64,000 nucleotides of DNA from Pseudomonas sp. WJP1. Its GTDB lineage: Bacteria; Pseudomonadota; Gammaproteobacteria; Pseudomonadales; Pseudomonadaceae. Location: contig NZ_CP110128.1 of assembly GCF_028471945.1 (NCBI RefSeq), positions 2,902,501 through 2,966,500 of the forward strand. The letters run 5' to 3'. Shown here in pieces: positions 25,757-34,653 of the stretch. Position numbers and translations under genes: made by a program. Each line of letters starts with the position of its first letter. The first letter of the stretch is position 1. Below the pieces are notes generated by a model, which was given only the letters and a program-made list of their open reading frames with translations, was not told the origin of the DNA and made no database searches.

Positions 25757-28700
25757 TTATCTTGCATCAAATGAACGAATCTTCGCCAACGCACGGCTGA
25801 CTGGAGGATTTTCCATGCCTACCGGAATAAGGATATCGTCGTCAGGATTGATAGCCGAAATTTCCTGGTCGTTTTCATCAATCTCCCAGGCATGCATGAC
25901 AACAACCCCAGAAGTTAATAAATGGTTAACGAGCTTCCCTTCGGCATTCACCGTGGCAACATGACACTTCTTGTGCGCCTCGTAGTCTTTCAAAAATCTG
26001 TCAATATTTACAGAAGAGCTTGGCGTCATAGTATGAATTCTAGAAAGAGCCGTTTGGACTTGCGAAGTTCCATTGTCAGAGCGATCAATATTGCTTGTTA
26101 CAGCCACACGATAATGCGCAGGATTTTGCTTGCTAATACCTCGTATCAATGCGATGCGCAAAGTGTTGTTGGGATCCTTATCCCCGATAGTTTTTGCGAT
26201 ATTCTCGAATATTCTAGTCCCAACAGCGGCGTGCTCGAAGCCAAACATCAGCAAAGGAATTTCCCCTTCGCATGTTTGAAAGCCTAAGCCCTTCCAGCCG
26301 GCTTGATCCCACAGACCCGCTTGAATGAGAGAAACGACTTTAAGCTCTCTATGTGTCATTGTTGAAAACTGAAACGGATGTTTTGGACGCTCCTCGTGCA
26401 CATTCGATTTAGGGTGCCAATCCATAGGTTTAATGTTGTGATATTCAAACCAAGTCACGCGCCGAGTTGGTTTGTGTAATTCGAGGGACGCATCCTGATG
26501 AGACGCAATTCCTGGGATAACACCATGTCCCATGAAATAGCCGTCTAAGCCTATGTTGCAATTAAAGATAACTGCGCGCTCTAGGGCTTTATCGTCTCGA
26601 AGCATTCCCTCCAGTTTCGACCAGCCAATTTGCGGGCAAATAATGGAGACAAAGTGAAGGCAGAATTCACTATAAAATTGCTGGATCAAACTCCTTTGCT
26701 CATCGGTTAAATCCGCGACACTGAATGGCGAGCAGCGGATCTCAGCAGAAGTCACCTGCGCAGCGGTATCGAATCTGTTCTGGAGTATGAAGTCATCCTC
26801 ATCTTCCAATGAGATATCAATATTCACGGCAGGCACTGTAGCCGCTGCATGGTCTGACATCATCGGTGCGCAAAAGCTTTCCAGTACAGCCAGCAATTGC
26901 TGCGCCAGCTCAATGCAGGGGGACTTCACTGGGAAGGAAACAGATATCTTACAACCCAGAATGTAGGAGCTTATGGTCGTCCAGCGGTCTAGATAAAGGT
27001 CGAGCGGAGCCACCGGGGCTCCCATATCAATGCTGCGCCACATGTTCATAAATTGAAGGTCAATGGGCTCACCCTCAGGCCCCGCTTTATCTTCATGGCC
27101 CAGGCAAACCAATAGCGCGTCGGCACTGAGCCCTAGATCCATTTGATTCAGTTTATCCGGCAGCCATGCCATTCTCTCAATAACTGAAAAATTGGCATTG
27201 AGACATAGCTTACCAACCAAACATTCATAATTGATCTTTTGACTATCTGTCCAAGGGTTTTCATCCAGCATTGGAGAGATGAGGTGAGCCAGGTGATACC
27301 AAGTCAGCGACTGGCCCAAGCGACCTAGCTGACCTTCAATCCACATAAGTCGTTGGTAAATAGCGGCTTGCTTGTCACTGCTTCTTTGTTCCTTCAGCGC
27401 ATCAGCGGTGACCAGGTAAGCCGCCATCATCGCGGCTCCTCGCGCTGCCCAGAGCAGTCCCTGTTTCTCGTACGCATGGGACAGCATATAAAGGGCAGCA
27501 AACATTTCCCCCTTGCTTTCACTGCTATACAGCCCATAGAGGGACAACCCGAAGCACTTGATCGCCCTGTAGTAATCCTTTTTGTCGCTGCTCAGTGCTC
27601 CGCGCCTCAGGTACTTATCTGCCTTTATCCGGCTGTTTTCCCGTGCACCGGCATCATCAATGAGCTTATCCATCAGATCCTCGTAGGCCTTGAGATCTCC
27701 AAAGGCCACATCGAGAGCTTCCAGCAAATTGACGAGGCGAGCCATAGGGTAACCAATCAGCTTATGGGCGCTGTCGACTATAGTGCTCAGGGTTTTGAAG
27801 GTAGTGTTGACTTGACCCTCACTTTCAGCCGTCAACAAGTCCAAAAGTGCCAAAGAAGTCTTGGCTTGTAATGCGCCGCTGATCATGTCCGCGTCGTCGG
27901 CTATCGAGTTCAACTTCTCTCGAATGGTGGCCTCTAGTGAATCCACATCGAGGGTGCACTTGCCGTCTCGATGAGTGGTGACCACGAGATTGAACAACGT
28001 TACGACTTTCTCCCATACCTCAACGTTATCGGTCTTTTGGGCCTCGCCGAGTGCTTTCTCATAGGTTTCCTCAAAGAGTTCAGCATTTTCCAGCCACCAG
28101 TACGCGGCCCATGTCAGCTGATAAAGGGCATCAAAATGCTGTCTCGGGGTGCCAAATTTTTTCGCTGCCCGTAAGGCGATATCGAATTGGTGCTTTACAC
28201 CAGCGGCATCCCGCTCAAGCTCTTTGTAGATGATGGCACGCTTGGTGTAGAGGTCGACCTGGGAGATGGTCAAACGGCCGGGATCTTCAATCTGGTCGAT
28301 CTGGCGTTCGATCTCTGCTAACTGGATCTGCTTGTCAGCGTCGAATGGGCCGATCTGAATTTTGCTCTCAATACTGCCTGTAAGACCAAGGTGATCGATG
28401 GCAAGGTGCTGGTTCTTGGGCTGTAGCGTTTTATCAAGCAGCCACGTTCGATCGTAGATGGTTACCTTGACGCCATGCTTTTTCGAAAGATCGTCCTGAA
28501 GCTGCGCCCTCTGGCTGTTCTTGATGAACCGGCTGGAGACACAGAAGATACGGACGTACCCACGCCCGGTGGACATGATGCTCTCGACATCCTTCGTGCA
28601 TTTTGTCTTCCAATCTTTCTGGGTGCTGACACCGAATGCCCATCGCTCGGACTCCGGAGCCTCGTTTAGCCCCCAGAAAAAAGCGATTTGGCTGGAGACA

Positions 28701-28984
28701 GGATACGTCTCGGTATCAGTTTTACCGTCGCCACCTGCTGTTGGCCCAGTCTGGGGAACCAGATTGGGGCAGATTTCTCGCTCGCAAAGCTTCCGTACGA
28801 ATATCTCGAACTCAAGCTCTTGGCTGCGATTGTTCAGAGTCTCGAAGTGATACTCCAGCATGGAGCGGTCTATGGTCGATTCTTGTAGCTTTAAAGAATC
28901 CGAGAACTGCTCCGGACGTCTCGCTCGCAGGAAGTCTTGCGGCTTAGGGCCAGTGATCTTGGTAGCCGATTGTTCCTTGTCCAT
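25757..28984 (-). CDS. Large protein with restriction-endonuclease-like N-terminus and helical repeats (candidate defence protein)
   Basis: A 1075-residue protein; the second of two tandem ATGs (28984) is chosen because AGGAG is six bases upstream. Residues 50-185 show a PD-(D/E)xK nuclease pattern: E60 in an ELEFEIFVRKL helix, acidic D86 and D90 in GGDGKTDTE, then a strand ending in the Q122-K123 pair of WAFGVSTQKDWK, followed by VRIFCVSSRF and DRTWLLD, as in Mrr/restriction-like domains. Residues 220-640 are repeated amphipathic helix pairs resembling TPRs (for example YTKRAIIYKELERDAAGVKH, AAYWWLENAELFEETYEKAL). Residues 640-1075 are unrecognised. It is AT-richer than its neighbours and flanked by broken genes and mobile ends. 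Function is inferred to be nucleic-acid defence; no exact family is known to me. Confidence 0.6.
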   Translation of the reverse strand: MDKEQSATKITGPKPQDFLRARRPEQFSDSLKLQESTIDRSMLEYHFETLNNRSQELEFEIFVRKLCEREICPNLVPQTGPTAGGDGKTDTETYPVSSQIAFFWGLNEAPESERWAFGVSTQKDWKTKCTKDVESIMSTGRGYVRIFCVSSRFIKNSQRAQLQDDLSKKHGVKVTIYDRTWLLDKTLQPKNQHLAIDHLGLTGSIESKIQIGPFDADKQIQLAEIERQIDQIEDPGRLTISQVDLYTKRAIIYKELERDAAGVKHQFDIALRAAKKFGTPRQHFDALYQLTWAAYWWLENAELFEETYEKALGEAQKTDNVEVWEKVVTLFNLVVTTHRDGKCTLDVDSLEATIREKLNSIADDADMISGALQAKTSLALLDLLTAESEGQVNTTFKTLSTIVDSAHKLIGYPMARLVNLLEALDVAFGDLKAYEDLMDKLIDDAGARENSRIKADKYLRRGALSSDKKDYYRAIKCFGLSLYGLYSSESKGEMFAALYMLSHAYEKQGLLWAARGAAMMAAYLVTADALKEQRSSDKQAAIYQRLMWIEGQLGRLGQSLTWYHLAHLISPMLDENPWTDSQKINYECLVGKLCLNANFSVIERMAWLPDKLNQMDLGLSADALLVCLGHEDKAGPEGEPIDLQFMNMWRSIDMGAPVAPLDLYLDRWTTISSYILGCKISVSFPVKSPCIELAQQLLAVLESFCAPMMSDHAAATVPAVNIDISLEDEDDFILQNRFDTAAQVTSAEIRCSPFSVADLTDEQRSLIQQFYSEFCLHFVSIICPQIGWSKLEGMLRDDKALERAVIFNCNIGLDGYFMGHGVIPGIASHQDASLELHKPTRRVTWFEYHNIKPMDWHPKSNVHEERPKHPFQFSTMTHRELKVVSLIQAGLWDQAGWKGLGFQTCEGEIPLLMFGFEHAAVGTRIFENIAKTIGDKDPNNTLRIALIRGISKQNPAHYRVAVTSNIDRSDNGTSQVQTALSRIHTMTPSSSVNIDRFLKDYEAHKKCHVATVNAEGKLVNHLLTSGVVVMHAWEIDENDQEISAINPDDDILIPVGMENPPVSRALAKIRSFDAR

Positions 28985-29184
28985 CATCCACTCCTGAAAT
29001 GACCAATGGCATCGCCCGGCTACGATCAACGCCTTGGCCCTGGGTCAACGCAGGGCTCGACGTCATCGTGATGGTGTGCAGTTCACGATGCCGGGGAACG
29101 TCCGCGCAGACATGGTGAGCGGGCGATCATTTACACCAGCCATCGGCCCTGAGGCTGATGACTTGCTCGAATTTAGGGGGTCTG

Positions 29185-29886
29185 CTATTCGGGCTGCCAA
29201 AAATTGCAGCTGAAGTTATTCAGGCCTCCGCCATGAGCGCTAGGCCTAACCGCAAAAACCTCGGGCACAGCATCACCGTCGCCACCCTTGCGGAAGAACT
29301 CCTTCATAGAGAAGAGCGCCTGAGCCTTCAAGCGCTCCCATTCTCGGTACAGACTATCTTCGAGATCCCTCGCTACCTGGGCCCCGCTGGGTTTACGCTT
29401 GGGCAGCGGGAGGGTATAGCTGGGCTGAGGGGAAAAATCGTAAACGAAAGTCAGCTCCCCGTGCTTCCAATCTGCAGCCTGGGACGCACGCCAGCGGAAC
29501 GGCACTCGCACCGATAGCCGCTTGCTGAGATGGAAAGGCGCCCTGATCTGATCATCAATGAAGAACAGCTCCCCCTCTTGGCGCTCAGTTTCTAGCCGCC
29601 CTTTCATTTGCTGCACGGCGTGAATGAGGTCTCTGCCGGCATGCAGCGCATCCTGCCGAGTGCGTTCGAGCTTCGCATGGGCCTTGGCCTTGCTGTACTC
29701 AGCGATCGCTTGTTGGAACCTTTGGAGTTTGGTAGCCACGTAGGGCCCACAATTACTGAGACCAAGGCCATGAATCGGCCCTACGCGCTCTTCATCTAAG
29801 CACTTGTGTACTGCTGCCCGAAGCACCGTCTCGTCGACGTCGCTGATTGCAGCTTGCTGATCACTGGGCAAGTTAATGTACGACAT
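29185..29886 (-). CDS. Unrecognised protein upstream of the nuclease-TPR gene
   Basis: A 233-residue protein; ATG at 29886 (MSYINLPSDQQAAISDVDE) follows AAGGATAG. Residues 1-50 include GPIHGLGLSNCGPYVATKLQ; residues 50-110 form a charged helical, likely coiled-coil stretch (QAIAEYSKAKAHAKLERTRQ); the C-terminal half is mixed with LFFIDDQIRAPFHLSKRLSV and a GGDGDAVPEVF segment. No signal peptide, membrane span or known catalytic motif. It is on the same strand as the nuclease-TPR gene and starts its transcription direction, 200 bases upstream. The two may form a module, though the spacing leaves room for a separate promoter. Confidence 0.55.
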   Translation of the reverse strand: MSYINLPSDQQAAISDVDETVLRAAVHKCLDEERVGPIHGLGLSNCGPYVATKLQRFQQAIAEYSKAKAHAKLERTRQDALHAGRDLIHAVQQMKGRLETERQEGELFFIDDQIRAPFHLSKRLSVRVPFRWRASQAADWKHGELTFVYDFSPQPSYTLPLPKRKPSGAQVARDLEDSLYREWERLKAQALFSMKEFFRKGGDGDAVPEVFAVRPSAHGGGLNNFSCNFWQPE

Positions 29887-30112
29887 AACCAAAACTATCC
29901 TTGTGTAATGGTGGCCTGGCTACCGCCTCATCTCAGCCCCTGGCCACTGGCAAGCCTTCGCCCGCGCCTATGGGCGATTGATTGTCCCATGGCGATAGCA
30001 GGAAGCTCTTGAGGTTAATCGGGCGATGCTGTCACAAGTGCTCAGATAGGCGCAATGCCCGCAATGCCGGCCTCTGGAGGCAGACCGATCACCTGCTACA
30101 AAACGTTGAGCC

Positions 30113-30140
30113 TGAATCGCCCCTGCTTCTGTAGACGCCT
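30113..30140 (+). repeat. Solitary copy of the recombinase-element terminal repeat
   Basis: TGAATCGCCCCTGCTTCTGT and then AGACGCC match the terminal inverted repeats at 33623-33670 and 34397-34442 in about 24 of 27 positions. No second end is seen nearby, so this is probably a scar or remnant. Confidence 0.6.
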
Positions 30141-30171
30141 TCAAGCTTCAAGAAAGAGCTGCTAACCCTGC

Positions 30172-30235
30172 GTGACTGTCCGCTTTTGGCCGGATGCTGC
30201 CCGTCGTGAAGGGCTGCATCCGACCCTTAACGGAC
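30172..30235. repeat. Interspersed repeat, copy 1
   Basis: GTGACTGTCCGCTTTTGGCC, then TGCCCGTCGTGAAGGGC and CCGACCC, match the segment at 43059-43123 with substitutions. Both are intergenic. Confidence 0.55.
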
Positions 30236-30323
30236 GCTCGCAAAGTGCCAATTGTTCGACTGAATTTTCTGTCTATAAGGCGTGGGGGAAGCGGCAGCCG
30301 CAAACGTGGCTGCCGCCGCAGTG

Positions 30324-31976
30324 CTAATTAGGCATCGGAATGGTGACGCCTTCTTTCTCCAGGTCTTCACGAACCGACTGGAATTTCTGGTACTTGGAAA
30401 TTTCGATCGGGCCGTCGTAGCCCATGCTTTGCAGTTTACGCGGAGGGTACTGAACGTAGGTTTTCATCAACTTGGTAATCGCCGCGCTGATGGGAACCAT
30501 GGTCCAGGTGCGCTCGGTGACGTTGCTCATGAAAATGTCATAGCGCTCCTGCGGGTCCTGATACAGGTCGAAGACCTGCGGTACCGTCGCCACGTATTTT
30601 GCAGCACCTTTCCAGCCCAGGTTGGTGTCCACGGCCAGACCACCGGTCACGGCACCATTGTCGCCCCTAAGGTTGAACACGGCCTTGTAGTTGCCCACGC
30701 GAGCGGCACCGGGGGTCAGTTCGTTCTCGGTGAAGTAGAACCATTCCTTGCGAGGGTCAGGACCGGTCCCCAGCAGCACAGGCGTCATGTCGTAGCTGTC
30801 GAAGATGATGGGCTTGCCTTCGCGATCCTTGTCCGGAAGCTTGATCCCGGCCACGGAAGCGAACGTCGCCATCAGGTCCAGGCCGCCGAGGATGTCGTGG
30901 TTTTTTTGATCGGCCTTGATCTTGCCGGGCCAAACCATGATCGCCGGTACCCGGTTACCACCTTCACGCACGGTGCCCTTGGTGCCACGGAACGGCGTGT
31001 AGCCCGCGTCGGGATAAACATCCTGCCAGGCGCCGTTGTCGGTGGTGTAGACCACCAGGGTGTTCTTATCCAGACCCAGCGCTTTCAGCTTGTCCATGAT
31101 GCGCCCGATGTGGGTATCGAGTTCCACGATGGAGTCGGCGTACTTGGTCTTGGACATCGACTTGTGGACGAACTCCGGCGCCGGCAGGTTGGGTTGGTGC
31201 ACCTTCATGAAGTTGACGTTGATAAAGAACGGCTTGTTCGATTTAGCGGCGGTGTCGAGAAACTCCAATGCCGCCTTTTCCACGTAGTTGTCGAAGAACG
31301 GTATGCCCACGACACCGGGCTTGCCATCCACCACCGGGGTGTCGACGTACTGGCCGTTGATCTTGAACTCTTCGACGGCTTTCTCTCCCGCCTTGGCCGA
31401 CAGCGCGCCCTGGGTCACCTTGGCGAACATGGCGCGGGTTTCGTCATCCATATCCGGGAACCAGGTCGGATCGGCGTAGGTGTAGGCATTGAGGTGATAC
31501 AGGCCGACGTACTTCATCACGTCGTAGCCCTGGGCGTTGGGCAGGGCGTAATCAGCTTCGCCCAGGTGCCATTTGCCCGTGAAGTAGGTGTCGTAACCCC
31601 CGGTCTTCAGAACGGAGGCCAGCGTCCACTCAGCCGCCGGCAAGCCACCGCCCTGGCCCTGGAACGCCACCGTGGTCATGCCGCTGCGGTTGGGGATGCG
31701 CCCGGTTTGCATGGCCGCCCGGCCCGGAGTGCAACTGGGTTGGGCATAGAACGAGAAGAAAGTTGTGCCTTCCGCCGCCAGTTCGTCGATTCTCGGCGTC
31801 GGCATGCCACGACCCACACCGCCGCCATAGGGACCCAGGTCACCGTAGCCGGTATCGTCAGATACGATAAACAGGATGTTGGGCTTTTCCGTTTGAGCCG
31901 CGTGGGCAAGTCCGTTCAATGACAATAGTGCAGCAAACACGACAGACAGCTTGAAACGATCCGATAGCTTGTCCAT
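30324..31976 (-). CDS. Arylsulfatase, secreted
   Basis: A 550-residue type I sulfatase with a signal peptide (residues 1 to about 27, ending LAHAA). The formylglycine-forming motif is C82-T-P-G-R86, and D40-D41 plus the later TTDNGAW segment supply calcium ligands. The GKWHLGE motif is the second sulfatase signature. Such enzymes release sulfate from aryl or other sulfate esters, usually under sulfate limitation. C82 needs oxidation to formylglycine by a separate maturation enzyme not seen in the window. It is divergent from an outer-membrane protein gene at 32421, a likely uptake partner. Confidence 0.9.
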   Translation of the reverse strand: MDKLSDRFKLSVVFAALLSLNGLAHAAQTEKPNILFIVSDDTGYGDLGPYGGGVGRGMPTPRIDELAAEGTTFFSFYAQPSCTPGRAAMQTGRIPNRSGMTTVAFQGQGGGLPAAEWTLASVLKTGGYDTYFTGKWHLGEADYALPNAQGYDVMKYVGLYHLNAYTYADPTWFPDMDDETRAMFAKVTQGALSAKAGEKAVEEFKINGQYVDTPVVDGKPGVVGIPFFDNYVEKAALEFLDTAAKSNKPFFINVNFMKVHQPNLPAPEFVHKSMSKTKYADSIVELDTHIGRIMDKLKALGLDKNTLVVYTTDNGAWQDVYPDAGYTPFRGTKGTVREGGNRVPAIMVWPGKIKADQKNHDILGGLDLMATFASVAGIKLPDKDREGKPIIFDSYDMTPVLLGTGPDPRKEWFYFTENELTPGAARVGNYKAVFNLRGDNGAVTGGLAVDTNLGWKGAAKYVATVPQVFDLYQDPQERYDIFMSNVTERTWTMVPISAAITKLMKTYVQYPPRKLQSMGYDGPIEISKYQKFQSVREDLEKEGVTIPMPN

Positions 31977-32420
31977 ACCAGCAATCCTCGTTGTTTCATT
32001 GTGTTAGCAACCTGATGATGAATGCACAACTACATTGACACTTGGTGCGTTGACCACCGAGTAATTAGCCCCAAGTACTGCGTACAGAATTATTTCCCAC
32101 TTCCTACATGACCATACACAAGTTAAGGCGCAGCATAGAGTCTAGTGCGGTTTTTCAGGTGTACGTGGTGAGTGCTCTCGCTGTATCAATAGACGTTTTC
32201 TGAAGAAAGCATCTTCTGTTTTGGTCTAACAAAGTTTTGTGATACTCCTTTCTATGGAAAATATTTCGCCCCGATGAAGAGGGGGCGATGATCGATGGAT
32301 ATTTTCACCGTCGAACATCGTTCAGATACCTGATCTAAACTCTTTGGCGGCAGGGGCATCCTCTGCTTTGTCACCGCGACACGACAACCCAAGCTCTCAA
32401 TTTCGAGAAAGGAGTTGGAA
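31977..32420. other. Divergent intergenic region between arylsulfatase and outer-membrane gene
   Basis: 444 bases with no gene seen. AT-rich patches around 32060-32260 fit promoters for both directions. The end carries AAAGGAGTTGGAA, a good ribosome-binding site for the plus-strand gene. Confidence 0.4.
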
Positions 32421-33236
32421 ATGAACAATGGCATTCGACTTGTTCCTTTCATTATCTTTGCGGTGGTATGGCCCGAAGTCAGCCTCGCCGCCGATAGTCA
32501 GGCCGAGCTGGCCAAGCAAACGCTAAATCCCGTCGCCGCGCTTTACAGTTTGCCGATTCAATACAACTGGAACCAGAAACTCGGACCCAGCGGTGATGGC
32601 TACCAAAGTGTCACCAACATCCAGCCAGTGCTGCCCTTCAGCATCAATGACGAGTGGAACCTGATCTCCCGCACCATCCTGCCAATCATTGATCAGCATG
32701 GTCTGGTAGCTGGCGGCCAGGCGGACAAATCCGGTACGGGGGATGTGACCCAGAGTTTCTTTTTTTCACCCAAGCAGCCGACTTCCAGCGGTTGGATTTG
32801 GGGCGCAGGACCGGCCATTCTGGTGCCGACCGGTAGCGATGAGCTTTTGAGCAGTGAGCAATGGGGGTTGGGCCCCACGGTGGTCTTGCTCAAGCAACAT
32901 GACGGTTGGACCCGTGGCATTCTCGCCAATCACATCTGGTCGGTGGAGAACAGCCCGCCCGATGACAAGGACAAGGTCAACGCGACTTTCCTGCAGCCTT
33001 TCTTCAGCTACACCACCCACACCTACACCACCTTCGGAATTAACACCGAATCCACCTATGACTGGCAGACACGCGAATGGTCAGTGCCAATCAACCTTTT
33101 CGTTACCCAGTTGTTCAAAGTCGGCCATCAACCCATGACCCTGCAAGCAGGACCACGTTATTGGGCAGATAGTCCGAAAGATGGTGCTGAGGGCTGGGGA
33201 TTCCGGGTGGCGTTTACACTGTTGTTTCCCAAGTGA
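32421..33236 (+). CDS. Outer-membrane beta-barrel protein (putative transporter)
   Basis: A 271-residue protein with an N-terminal signal peptide ending near residue 23 (EVSLAADS). The mature protein is rich in alternating strands ending in aromatic residues and closes with the typical barrel terminus GFRVAFTLLFPK. The family is usually annotated only as transporter or neuromedin-U-like in pseudomonads. ATG 32421 with AAAGGAG is preferred to the upstream TTG. Divergence from the arylsulfatase suggests uptake or sensing of sulfated compounds or their products, which is inference. Confidence 0.72.
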   Translation: MNNGIRLVPFIIFAVVWPEVSLAADSQAELAKQTLNPVAALYSLPIQYNWNQKLGPSGDGYQSVTNIQPVLPFSINDEWNLISRTILPIIDQHGLVAGGQADKSGTGDVTQSFFFSPKQPTSSGWIWGAGPAILVPTGSDELLSSEQWGLGPTVVLLKQHDGWTRGILANHIWSVENSPPDDKDKVNATFLQPFFSYTTHTYTTFGINTESTYDWQTREWSVPINLFVTQLFKVGHQPMTLQAGPRYWADSPKDGAEGWGFRVAFTLLFPK

Positions 33237-33400
33237 GTGCCAATTTTAAACGGACCAGGTAAGTGTCTGGTTTTGGACGGAAACCGCCCGTAAGCGACCG
33301 TCCGCTTGTGGGCAATCTGTTCTATTACCCGCCCTGTTTCAGCTCAGCTTACGGTGGAGATGGCCTAGACTTCCTACATCATTCCTCAAGGACGAGCGCC

Positions 33401-33619
33401 ATGTCAGATAACTCAGACTGCAAGATCGCCACGGCGGACGCTCTGACATTGCTCCTGCACAATCAGCATGCCTTAGGCGCAGCGATAGAAGAAGTAACCA
33501 AGTGGCTCACAGAAAATGGAGTGGGAAGTGTCGCTGCTAACGCAATGTCGGCCATGGAAACTTTGGACACAAACGCTCAAGCCATCACAGATTCCATTAT
33601 GAGGTTACGCCAGTCATAG
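33401..33619 (+). CDS. Small conserved-looking hypothetical protein
   Basis: A 72-residue soluble protein starting MSDNSDCKIATADALTLLLH, with AAGGACGAGCGCC before the ATG. Two amphipathic helices and no recognised domain. The stop lies three bases before the left terminal repeat of the recombinase element, so the element inserted directly behind it. Function unknown. Confidence 0.55.
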   Translation: MSDNSDCKIATADALTLLLHNQHALGAAIEEVTKWLTENGVGSVAANAMSAMETLDTNAQAITDSIMRLRQS

Positions 33620-33622
33620 ATA

Positions 33623-33670
33623 TGAATCGCCCTGATTCTGTAGACACAAATGACTGGCAGTTATGGGGCA
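33623..33670 (+). repeat. Left terminal inverted repeat of the recombinase element
   Basis: Starts TGAATCGCCCTGATTCTGTA and continues GACACAAATGACTGGCAG. It differs from the right end by a few substitutions and one missing C in the C-run. Confidence 0.75.
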
Positions 33671-33734
33671 AAAAACGACCACAACCTACTGTGACTGAAC
33701 CACCCTTGTCCTTCCTCAACCTGGAGGACAAGCC

Positions 33735-34355
33735 ATGAACTCATTTGCTACACATCGCCATCAGCCTTGGAACAAGGGAAAGCTCGTCGGGCAAAAGGCG
33801 CCGCTCCGAGTCAGAGATATTTGGGCTATTCGTGTAAGACTTCAGCTTGCTGAGAGGACAAGGGATCTGGCGCTCTTCAACTTAGCTATCGACAGCAAAT
33901 TGCGTGCCTGTGACTTAACCAAGTTACGAGTCCGAGACATAGCACATGGGGAGCATGTGTCGTCACGGGCTATCGTGATGCAGCAGAAAACCCATCACCC
34001 AGTGCAATTTGAAATCACTGAGCAAACCCGAACGGTTCTGGAGGCCTGGATGCATCAAGCTCGCCTCCACAGCGAGGATTTCTTGTTCCCGAGCCGTTTG
34101 CACGATTCAGACCATCTCTCCACCAGACAGTACGCTCGAATAGTCAAAGCGTGGGTGACCGCCATTGGTCTTGATCCAACCATGTACGGTACTCACACGC
34201 TACGGCGCACCAAGGCATCGTTGATCTATCGCAGGACAAAGAATCTGAGAGCAGTTCAAATCTTGCTGGGACATACGAAGCTTGAAAGCACCGTCAGGTA
34301 CCTGGGCATCGAGGTCGATGACGCCCTGGAAATGGCAGAGCAGACAGAAGTTTGA
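33735..34355 (+). CDS. Short tyrosine recombinase/integrase
   Basis: A 206-residue protein of only the catalytic domain size; the arm-binding and most of the core-binding N-terminal domains of phage integrases are missing. The complete catalytic set is present: R57 (SKLRACDL), K85 (QQKTHHP), H154 and R157 (GTHTLRRTK), H180 (LLGHTKL) and the nucleophile Y189 (VRYLGI). GGAGG lies seven bases before the ATG. It is enclosed by inverted repeats with no other gene. The enzyme looks functional; whether it moves the element or resolves multimers cannot be told from sequence. Confidence 0.85.
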   Translation: MNSFATHRHQPWNKGKLVGQKAPLRVRDIWAIRVRLQLAERTRDLALFNLAIDSKLRACDLTKLRVRDIAHGEHVSSRAIVMQQKTHHPVQFEITEQTRTVLEAWMHQARLHSEDFLFPSRLHDSDHLSTRQYARIVKAWVTAIGLDPTMYGTHTLRRTKASLIYRRTKNLRAVQILLGHTKLESTVRYLGIEVDDALEMAEQTEV

Positions 34356-34396
34356 CCATCCACTGCGACGGCCTACGCTAGTCCGTCGCTATCCGA

Positions 34397-34442
34397 CCCA
34401 TTGCTGCCAGTCATTTGCGTCTACAAAATCAGGGGCGATTCA
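34397..34442 (-). repeat. Right terminal inverted repeat of the recombinase element
   Basis: On the minus strand it begins TGAATCGCCCCTGATTTTGT and continues AGACGCAAATGACTGGCAGC, the inverse of the left end at 33623-33670. Confidence 0.75.
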
Positions 34443-34556
34443 AACCAGTCAGCTTTCGAAACTATAAAGGGCGTGCCAAGCCGATGCCTTTGGCCAATAT
34501 AAATGACCTCGTTGATGCCTTCGTCTTTTGAGAATAAAAAATTATTTTTGATCCTC

Positions 34557-34585
34557 TTGAATGGTTTTTCTCACATCGCTATATA
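34557..34585 (+). promoter_or_regulatory. Likely sigma-70-type promoter of the small heat-shock gene
   Basis: TTGAAT at 34557-34562 and TATATA at 34580-34585 are separated by 17 bases. The preceding C also makes CTTGAA, the heat-shock sigma -35 core, but no matching -10 was found at the right distance. Confidence 0.5.
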
Positions 34586-34633
34586 TTTTTGTACGCGATG
34601 CCGAAACCGGGTCGCGCCATAAATCACTTGGAG

Positions 34634-34649
34634 AAATCTCAGGAGATTT
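34634..34649 (+). promoter_or_regulatory. Candidate RNA-thermometer hairpin over the ribosome-binding site
   Basis: AAATCT and AGATTT form a perfect 6-bp weak stem with a CAGG loop just before the start codon at 34654. The Shine-Dalgarno AGGAG (34641-34645) straddles the loop and the stem, so pairing would hide it at low temperature. ROSE-like thermometers are known on small heat-shock genes; this one is smaller than those. Confidence 0.45.
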
Positions 34650-34653
34650 AGCT

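Larger units (their letters stand above)
29887..30323. other. Intergenic region with mobile-element end and repeat
   Basis: About 437 bases without a credible gene. It contains a solitary copy of an element end at 30113-30140 and a repeat at 30172-30235 that recurs at 43059-43123. A GC-rich hairpin at 30291-30316 (GCGGCAGCC / GGCTGCCGC) precedes the arylsulfatase stop and may help end its transcript, although no T-run follows. Confidence 0.5.
33623..34442. mobile_element. Minimal element: tyrosine recombinase gene between inverted terminal repeats
   Basis: Imperfect inverted repeats of about 46 bases bound this segment: TGAATCGCCCTGATTCTGTA.. at the left and, on the other strand, TGAATCGCCCCTGATTTTGT.. 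at the right, both continuing AGAC(A/G)CAAATGACTGGCAG. The ends are 5'-TG..CA-3', as in IS3-type elements, yet the only gene inside is a 206-residue tyrosine recombinase. The sequence CCAGTCA occurs near both outer edges but not at equal distances, so no clear target duplication is claimed. Confidence 0.7.

Noticed and set aside
30282..31922. 546-codon plus-strand open frame opposite the arylsulfatase
   Set aside because: Antisense shadow; the minus-strand frame has the complete sulfatase motifs.
33610..34451. CCAGTCA near both edges as a target-site duplication
   Set aside because: The two copies are at unequal distances from the terminal repeats (six and two bases), so they do not behave like a true duplication.
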